Shown: one piece after another, positions 57,623 to 64,000 of the stretch
How positions within the stretch are numbered: the first letter of the stretch is position 1
Layout of the letters: the number at the start of each line of letters is the position of its first letter
NCBI GenBank assembly: GCA_958295665.1
Contig: OY282558.1
Location: 47,430,389 to 47,494,388, forward strand
Length of the DNA: 64,000 bases
DNA from: Tipula vernalis
Lineage: Eukaryota > Arthropoda > Insecta > Diptera > Tipulidae
Reading direction: 5' to 3'
Notes under the pieces: generated by a model
Told to the model about the DNA's origin: nothing
The model's input: the letters and a program-made list of their open reading frames with translations, nothing else
Database searches by the model: none
Program-made: the position numbers and the translations under genes

Positions 57623-58742
57623 TATATGGTATCACTTTAATTTCTCATCATTTTGGCTTTTCGTCGCATTTGTAGTAGTTATTTGAATTTGATTCACGGA
57701 AAATTAAAACTAAAAAATAAATATAAAACACTTATCGTTTTTAAATAAATCTAAACCTTTATTTTATTATGAAATTTAAGGCAATTTTCTGACTACTTCG
57801 TTACACTATTTGTTTAAAATTCTCTTGTTTAGAGTACACAAACAGACAAGCTTTGTTTGGAATATAACCACGTGCATTTCTTTAGATTTTTCATAATAAA
57901 GATTTTACTTACCTACAAATTTTTGAATAATTGTTTCCGTAACTTTCCACTCTCTTAAAATATCACTTACAATTTTAGACGAATCCATTTAGCAATCACA
58001 AGAACAATAATTATTTATAAAAAACACAATTTTGAATGTACAGTTTATTTCAACATCAACTTCACAATTAGACATTTGGGACGCTTTTGAAATATTCGAC
58101 TAAAAACCAAGCCGAAAATTTCATCTGTTAAAGAATATAATTGTTTAATGTAAAGAATTTTAATTTATCTAAAGAATCTTTCTTAAAACAATTAATATTT
58201 ATATATTAAGTGTATGATTATATGACGAATTTTAATAAATTCTATTAATTTTTTTTAAATATATTATTTTTAATTAATATAAAGAATATTAATAAAGAAA
58301 GATTTTAAGAAATATAATTATTATGATGAAGTTTAATATTAAACAAACTAGAAAATAATAACGTCATTTGCTCTAAACATCATAATGCATCTTTAAATTG
58401 TTTGTTCGCAATTACTGTAACGGCGCTTTATGGTTTACACATTGAGTGTACAGTAAGTTAAAACCTCCTGGTCGCTGAGAAACTTTTTAGACGAAGTAAA
58501 ATAATTCTTGTACTAATTTTAAAATACATATAATATGGATATATACAAATTAATTGAACAAATAGCTACTCTTAAAACCGGAAAATGAATATACTTACAT
58601 TACATTACAGTGGATCTATATAAACTAATTTTTATTGGCATAGAAAAGCGTATTGATATAATAGTGTGACACCGCGATACGGATGGTTTGGGTAGTTAAA
58701 TAGTTTGAAACCTATTACACAATTCCTAAATGTTTGCATTAC

Positions 58743-59272
58743 TTTAGCTAAAACTTTCTGGAACTTGATCGTATATATTATAAAATCTGCTTTTAATTTA
58801 AAAAATTCCAAATAACTTCTAATTGCTTTGAAAATGCGAATTCAATTTCTTATGTACTATAAATTGTTTTTCTGACTGCAAAAAATAAAATTCTATTTCT
58901 TTAACTAACTAATAGTATATTACATATTAAGTCCGGAAAATGGCATTTTCCTAGACCAGTAGGCCTTAACGGGGAAGGTGTATAAACGATATTTTGTAAG
59001 AAATAAAAGCAACTTAGATCGACTGCCGGTCATAGTTTCTCACAACGAAAATTGTAAAATACTAGTTTCAGCCTAATTTATTTTTTTAGTTAGCAAAATA
59101 ATTAATGTCATCGGCATAAAACAGATTTTATAGAAGGGGCATGTAAACTACTACTTTCGATCTGAAAAATACTGAAAATGTCTACTTTAAAAAATCATTT
59201 TTTTGGAATTTTTAAATTAATAATAGTATTGTATGATACATACGACTAAGTTCCAGAAGGTTTTAGCTAAAA
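58743..59272. repeat. Foldback of about 530 bp upstream of transposase exon 1
   Basis: The left arm from 58743 reads TTAGCTAAAACTTTCTGGAA and continues to about 58812. The right arm, on the minus strand from 59272, reads TTAGCTAAAACCTTCTGGAA and runs in parallel to AATTTAAAAATTCCAAA. The arms are about 70 bases with moderate divergence. It is non-coding and lies between exon 1 and the right end of the CACTA-like element, where a promoter would be expected. Confidence 0.7.
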
Positions 59273-60041
59273 TTCGAAAATTCATAAATCATTGCGAACA
59301 ACTGAAATGTACTTTTTCTTTTGGTTTTTCAGTGTATTTAGCGCTTAAGACGAATAGGATCTGTGTCGCCCTGCTTTTTTTCTGTCAAGCAACAGCATTG
59401 CTGCAATATTAATACTGTCCGAAAAATCGAACTTTTCAGGCTACTATCGCAAACAAAAACATCACTTTTCGATAAAATCGAAAAAAAAATTAGTTTAGAA
59501 ACGCAAAAAATTAAAATCAATAATAATTTTATGTTTAACGTAAAACTGATCGTTCTCTTTTTAATTTGTTTTTAATTTGAACGAACGAATTTCAAAATGT
59601 GTTTTCTAGGAAATTTAATCAATGGACGATATTTTTTATTCGTTGTTATAAATTCAATGTATCAAATAAATTTCATTTATATAAAAACAAGTTCATTGAT
59701 GATATGTAATATTTTTCATTCTTAAAGCTCTAATTTTATTGCTTGAAAAATATTAATTCAATTAACGAAAAATACTTATATATTAAAAATAATTTTCATG
59801 AATATTAATTCATTTTAAGAATAACCATAGATACAACGTCATAGTTCATTAAAGATATCAACTAAATTTAATTAATTAGATTGTGTTGTGTCAATGTAAA
59901 GTTCATAAAAAACTGATCAACATTTTAAAGAAAATTATAGTATATTAAAGAAAAATCTTTATTTTAAAACTTTATTCTTAAATATAATGAATTTATTTAA
60001 AAAATTTTTAAGGAATATGCCTTCGTTAATACCATGTAAGA

Positions 60042-60054
60042 ATTTCTCTCGGTG
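60042..60054 (-). repeat. Right terminal inverted repeat of the CACTA-like element
   Basis: On the minus strand CACCGAGAGAAAT; followed on the plus strand by TA. Further inward a TTAAGGAAT-like block recurs near both ends. Confidence 0.75.
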
Positions 60055-60161
60055 TACTTTTACAACAAAAATCTTCACATTTTAAAATTTTAAAGCAGTC
60101 TTAAATTTTAGTTTCTCACTCAATTATTTAAAGGTAATGAATGGCAGACTAATTCAGATTT

Positions 60162-61246
60162 TTAATTTGTGCTTTGAAAACGATCAGGCGATCTACGAAT
60201 TCTTTTCGAACGTCTCAGCTCTATTGTTGTACTCGGTTTGCGCTTATTCGGATATCTTGGAAGCTTCACTTGTTGTGGAAAAATGTGTACCGCGGGATGA
60301 AATTTATCTGCCAAATTCGATAACCTTAATTGATTGACATGCACGTTCCTGACACTATTATTTACATTAATGAGATACATCGTCTGAGAGGTTCGCTTTA
60401 GAATTCGAGATGGCACCCATCTTACAGAATTTTTAAAATGATTTCTATGTTGCACTTTCTCCCCCTCCTTAAAATTATTTAATTTTTTCGTGATTAGCTT
60501 ATCTCTACATTCATTATTTTTATTTTCTATTACATTTTTATCAATTTGCTTATTTTGTAAATTAAATCTTACTTGTTTTTTGTTATTCACAAGATCAAGC
60601 ATAGATCGCGTTTTGTATGACAAAATCAATTCATTTGGTATCTGTTTTGTAACTGTACTTGGAGTATTTCTATGTACCATCAAAAATTTATTAATTTTAT
60701 ATTGTATATCACCGGAAGGGTTTTCGATTAAAAATTTTTTCAAACATTTTTTTACAATTTGAACATATCTTTCTGCTGACCCATTGGATTGTTCGTGGTA
60801 AGGTGGTGAAAATATCCACTCAATTTTATAAGTCTTGCAGAAATTTTTTATTGCAAAAGATGTAAATGGTGGACCATTATCCAATACTATCTTCCCTGGT
60901 AACCCATACACAAGGAACAAATTGTACAGTTAAGCAGAAACACAAACCCTGCGAATTCTAAGAAATCCACATGTACTCGCTCAAATGGGTATTCACTTGG
61001 TTTCCATGACGTAATTACCTTTTCTACAGGAACATTGGATACTGCCTGACAAACATTACAAGAATTTACATAGGTCTCTATATCTTTGTCTATTAAATTC
61101 CACCAAACATAAGAACGAGCTAATAACTTCATTTTAACAATTCCTATGTGACCTTCATGTAACAACCTCAACATTATATTTTTTAATTTTTCTGGCACTA
61201 TAATTCTGTTGGCATAATATAAACATTCATTTTCTGTACTCAAACT
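60162..61246 (-). pseudogene. Gypsy integrase with internal deletion
   Basis: After another in-frame stop (61249-61247) the H2C2 domain reads LLHEGHIGIVKMKLLARSYV and YVNSCNVCQ, then PFERVHVDFLEF with the first catalytic Asp. About 35-40 residues that should follow are missing, and a new frame begins at about 60920: VYGLPGKIVLDNGPPFTSFA (second Asp) and HEQSNGSAERYVQIVKKCL (Glu). The C-terminal part has FKEGEKVQHRNHF and SVRWVPSRILKRTSQTMYLI and ends in a Lys/Arg-rich tail (LRRSKRIRRSPDRF). Both halves are otherwise well kept. Confidence 0.83.
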
Positions 61247-62797
61247 TTAACGATTCCTATAATACGGCTTAAGAATTTCTGAAATCTTTGTAGGCCAATC
61301 CGACATAACAAACGTACGCACCTGTTGTAATATCGGATCTCTAGTAGTTTCATGAGAAATCCGCAACATATCAATTGGAATATCTACAGAATCTTTAATA
61401 AAATTAATGCAGTTTGTTTCGTCTATTCCCGTAGGCTCATTGAGAGGCAATCTTGAAATTGCATCTGCATTACCGTTTTTAGAACCACTCTTGTACTCCA
61501 GCTTATATTTGTACATAGACAAAATAACAGACCATCTCTGCAGACGAGCAGAAGCCACAGATGGAGTTCCTTTTTTCGGGTGAAAAATTTCTTTTAGAGC
61601 CTGGTGATCCGTAAATATAGTAAATTGATGCCGATATACATACTTATGAAATTTTTTCAATGCGAATTTGATCGCCAGTGCCTCTCGATGTAACTGAGAA
61701 TAATTTCTGTCAGCCGCCGAAAGAGTACTCGAGACAAAAAGTACTGGTTTTTCGACACATTCGACTAAATGAGACAATACTGCCCCGACACCATATGGAC
61801 TAGCATCAGTTTAAATAATAATTTCTTTGGTTGGATCATATAATTGTAAAAGGTTATTATTTAAACTTAATTTTTTACTATTCTTAAAACATTTTTCACA
61901 AGCTTCCGACCAAATATATGCAACATCCTTTTTTAATAGCTTATACAACTCCATTAACTCCATTATAGACAAATTCGGAATGAACTACCCATAGTAGTTC
62001 AAAAGACCGAGATAAGATTGAAGTTCGGTTAGATTCTTAGGATTTGGAGCTTCGACGATGGCCCTAATTTTCTCTTCATTTGGACTAATACCTTCTTTCG
62101 ACAGAGTATGACCTAAATATAAAACTCTTGGTTAAATGAATTTACATTTTTCGACATTGATTTTGACGTTGGACTTCGCTAATCTTTCGCTAAGAACTGA
62201 CATCAATTTGGCCCTACAATCATCTTCTGACTCACCTCCTATCAATATGTCATCTAGGTAACAAAATGTTTTCTCCAAATTGCCTAGAATTTGGTCCATT
62301 ATTGACTGGAATATTGCAGGGGCACTAGAAACTCCAAACGGGAGTCGCGTATATCTATATAACCCCTTGTGGGTATTAATGGTCAAATATTCTTGACTTC
62401 GTTCCGATACAGCTAACTGTTGATAGGCTCCAGCAAGATCTAATACGCAAAAAAATTTAGAATTTGCTAAATTTGCAAAAATATCCTCTATTTTCGAAAG
62501 AGGATAATAATCCGTAGAAATCTTTGAGTTGATGGTTACCCGACAATCTATACACAACCTTATTGCTCCTGATGCCTTAGGGACTACGACAATTGGACTA
62601 GCCCACTTACTTTTTGTTACATATACTAAAATTTTTTCGGATTCTAATCTATCTAGCTCGGCTTCTACCTTGGGTCTTAATTTATAAGGAACTGAATAGG
62701 CACAGTGAAAGATTGGACTAACCTGCTCCGGTACCACTATTTCTGCTTCGTACCCACGTATTGGTTCATCTAACTGTTGATTAATTACAGTTGGAAA
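61247..62797 (-). pseudogene. Gypsy RT and RNase H, with in-frame stops
   Basis: In the same frame as gag, after the TAA at 62798: YKLRPKVEAELDRLESEKIL, IRLCIDCRVTINSKISTDYY, FCVLDLAGAYQQLAVSERSQ, YTRLPFGVSSAPAIFQSIMD and FCYLDDILIGG (YLDD intact, about 62265). A TAA at 62131, a TAG near 61988 and a TAA near 61812 break the thumb and the start of RNase H. RNase H then reads TDASPYGVGAVLSHLVE, HREALAIKFALKKFHKYVY, FTIFTDHQALKEIFHP and GNADAISRLPL. All lesions here are nonsense codons, none frameshifts. Confidence 0.83.
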
Positions 62798-62800
62798 TTA

Positions 62801-64000
62801 TTCTTTAATTACGTCGTACATGTTTGAATAAATTTTACGTATGGTTTGGTCCTGACATGGTTGCGACTCATTTCCCCGACAAATTTTGGTACATTCCTTT
62901 TGACGAAACATATTATTCCTCCAATCTGGAACTAAAATATCCAACCAATTTCTCCCCAATAATGGTTGAAAAGGTTTATTGGTCTTGATCACAATAAGTT
63001 CCAATAAGTATTTTTTATTATTAAACAAGACATTTACTTTGATTTTTCCCAACGCATCGATAGCTTGACCTGTAATAGATAAAAGTGTATTAGAAATTGA
63101 ATTTAACTTTATATTTTTAAAATTAGAACAAAAAACTTCCTGTGATATGATTGATGAGCAGGCCCCAGTATCCACTTCCATTTCCCAGGTTTGACCTTCA
63201 ATGTTTACGACAATACATGATGGCTGTTGGTTTGATGTGACACTTTGTATCAAATCTACTTTGTAATTGTTGCTGCGGCAGACTCTGGATGTATGCCCCT
63301 TACGATGGCATCGAAAACATTCCCAATTTACTGCAGGACAGGATTCCACATTGTGTCTTCGAGCACAGCGAAAACATGTATTCCAATTAGCCCTTGACTG
63401 ACTTCGTCTACCATTCCGATCTTTTGAATTGCTTCGACCTTGACTTGTTTGACGATAAGGTGATGACTCTCTGCTTGACGACTTATTAAATTGTTGCTGA
63501 GGACTTCGACTTGTGTGTTGGTTTAATTTATTCGACTGATCTTCGACTTTGTATTGCGGTAAAGGCTGCAAATTCCTTGCTTCACGTGACGACATCTCCA
63601 TATTAATTGCTTTTGAACAACAGCCATGAAAGTCGATGGTGTCATCTTTTAACAGCTCACATTGAATGGACTCGCATTGCAACCCGACAATAAAACGATC
63701 TATTACCGCATCGTCCAGCGCCTTACTTTTAAAAGCTGTTGCTTTGGCATCTCCGACCAGATAATCCCCGAATTTGCAAGGTTGAGCTAACGCTTTTAAC
63801 CGCACAATAAAATCCGTAATTGATTCACCACTCTGTTGTATCGTTTTATAAAATTTGTAACGTTCCGCCCGTTTATTCACTTTCGGTTGGAAATGATCTT
63901 TCAAAACGGTAACTAAATCTGGTGTTACTAACGCTTTTAATGTATGATAAGTTGACTTGCCAATTAAACTTAGCAGCATCAGCGTTTTTATTCCGTCCGC
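62801..64000 (-). CDS. Gypsy Gag and protease
   Basis: Frame open from beyond the window to a TAA at 62800-62798. Gag core: LVTVLKDHFQPKVNKRAERY, QSGESITDFIVRLKALAQPC and AVIDRFIVGLQCESI. A basic, Ser/Gln-rich linker leads to two CCHC-type knuckles: CFRCARRHNVESC and CFRCHRKGHTSRVC (about 63385-63275). The protease has MEVDTGACSSIISQEVF (catalytic DTG, about 63180) and PLLGRNWLDIL near its end. The nominal start at 63979 is only the first Met in the window. Confidence 0.85.

Larger units (their letters stand above)
53027..57988 (-). pseudogene. CACTA/EnSpm-like transposase gene, five exons
   Basis: Exons on the minus strand: 57988-57913, 57045-56918, about 56580-53990, 53934-53553 and 53490-53027. 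Donors (GTAAGT, GTATGT, GTAAGC, GTAATC) and AG acceptors are canonical, and junctions 1/2, 3/4 and 4/5 join in frame. Exons 1-2 encode a SAM-like domain (FVDNNIDQKALLLL across the junction). Exon 3 has C2H2-like fingers (ICFVCNL, CVEEFCG), the transposase core with PYFLYLDDLEIYNPLGSHAG, FLGDNLAVNSAFGF, CCRFCKIHKS and YSVDVMHDIFEGACHYNL, then KPKHHFLLHYPCVIKKSGPI. Exon 5 has KIQPFLFVIGENLYTK. Damage: frameshifts in an A11 run (about 56330), an A9 run (about 56010), near 54945 and near 54070, plus a TAA at 53634-53632. The link from exon 2 to exon 3 is not resolved. Confidence 0.72.
52160..60054 (-). mobile_element. CACTA/EnSpm-like DNA transposon
   Basis: The two ends are inverted: CACCGAGAAAAAT at 52160-52172 and, on the minus strand from 60054, CACCGAGAGAAAT. 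A TA dinucleotide flanks each end (52158-52159 and 60055-60056), matching the 2-3-bp duplications of this superfamily. Inside is one five-exon gene on the minus strand (57988-53027). The subterminal regions hold many short ATTCATTAATGG- and TTAATAC-type repeats. Two MITEs sit in intron 1 and two foldbacks in the non-coding flanks. The superfamily call rests on the termini, the duplication and the resemblance of the protein core to animal EnSpm transposases, recalled and not searched. Confidence 0.75.
60160..64000 (-). mobile_element. Ty3/Gypsy retrotransposon (K02A2.6-like pol), runs off the window
   Basis: The minus strand shows gag with two zinc knuckles, protease, RT, RNase H and integrase in Ty3/Gypsy order. 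From 63979 to 61247 gag-pol is one frame broken only by in-frame stops (five in total to 61249), then a frameshift with deletion splits integrase. The 5' end is outside the window. No 3' LTR is seen before the CACTA-like element begins at 60054. Confidence 0.85.

Overview
The window reads as insect, most likely dipteran, repeat-rich heterochromatin. I find no host gene, tRNA or rRNA that I can support. Nearly all coding sequence is transposable-element (TE) sequence in various states of decay: BEL/Pao elements including one with an env-like gene, a Gypsy errantivirus, further Ty3/Gypsy elements, non-LTR retrotransposons, Tc1/mariner relics and one CACTA/EnSpm-like DNA transposon. BEL/roo-type and errantivirus elements together, high A+T and TA-targeted insertion suggest a fly; the species cannot be named from the sequence.

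Layout. 1-5577 (+): BEL/Pao element, cut by the window edge, ending in a 321-bp LTR. 5578-6290 (-): fragment of another BEL pol. About 6290-14300 (-): a roo-like BEL element with an env-like region, split at its RT by an unclassified 1.9-kb insertion (9879-11776). About 14560-18989 (-): errantivirus of the 17.6/297 type with its 5' LTR and primer-binding site; RT catalytic site and integrase are deleted, and the RNase H/env junction is a 23-bp palindrome. 18990-19097: (TA)n. 19455-27162: 44 tandem satellite monomers of 181 or 163 bp, with a 1394-bp higher-order repeat. 27163-29400: A+T-rich, nothing found.

29517-30330 (+): Tc1/mariner-like relic. 30430-32870 (+): non-LTR element whose RT active site is replaced by a short duplication. 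32936-34050: an old, diverged tandem repeat. 34053-37620: a three-level nest, a jockey/I-like LINE inside a mariner-like relic inside a Gypsy relic. 37816-42709 (-): near-complete two-ORF non-LTR element with a PHD finger in ORF1 and a poly(A) tail. 42710-46640: no gene seen. 46945-48672: a TATAATGG minisatellite split by a LINE with an apparent 8-bp target duplication. 48673-51950: mostly unexplained, with two diverged satellite relics in opposite orientation.

52160-60054: a 7.9-kb DNA transposon with CACCGAG termini and a TA target duplication, carrying a five-exon transposase gene on the minus strand with splice sites that join in frame, two small MITEs in intron 1 and two large foldbacks. 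60160-64000 (-): a Ty3/Gypsy gag-pol with five in-frame stops and an integrase deletion; the CACTA-like element sits just beyond its 3' coding end.

The strongest leads are the CACTA-like element, the satellite higher-order repeat with related sequence outside the array, and the unclassified 1.9-kb insertion. None of the retroelement copies looks autonomous. The CACTA-like gene is the closest to intact, and two of its frameshifts lie in long A runs that could be assembly errors.
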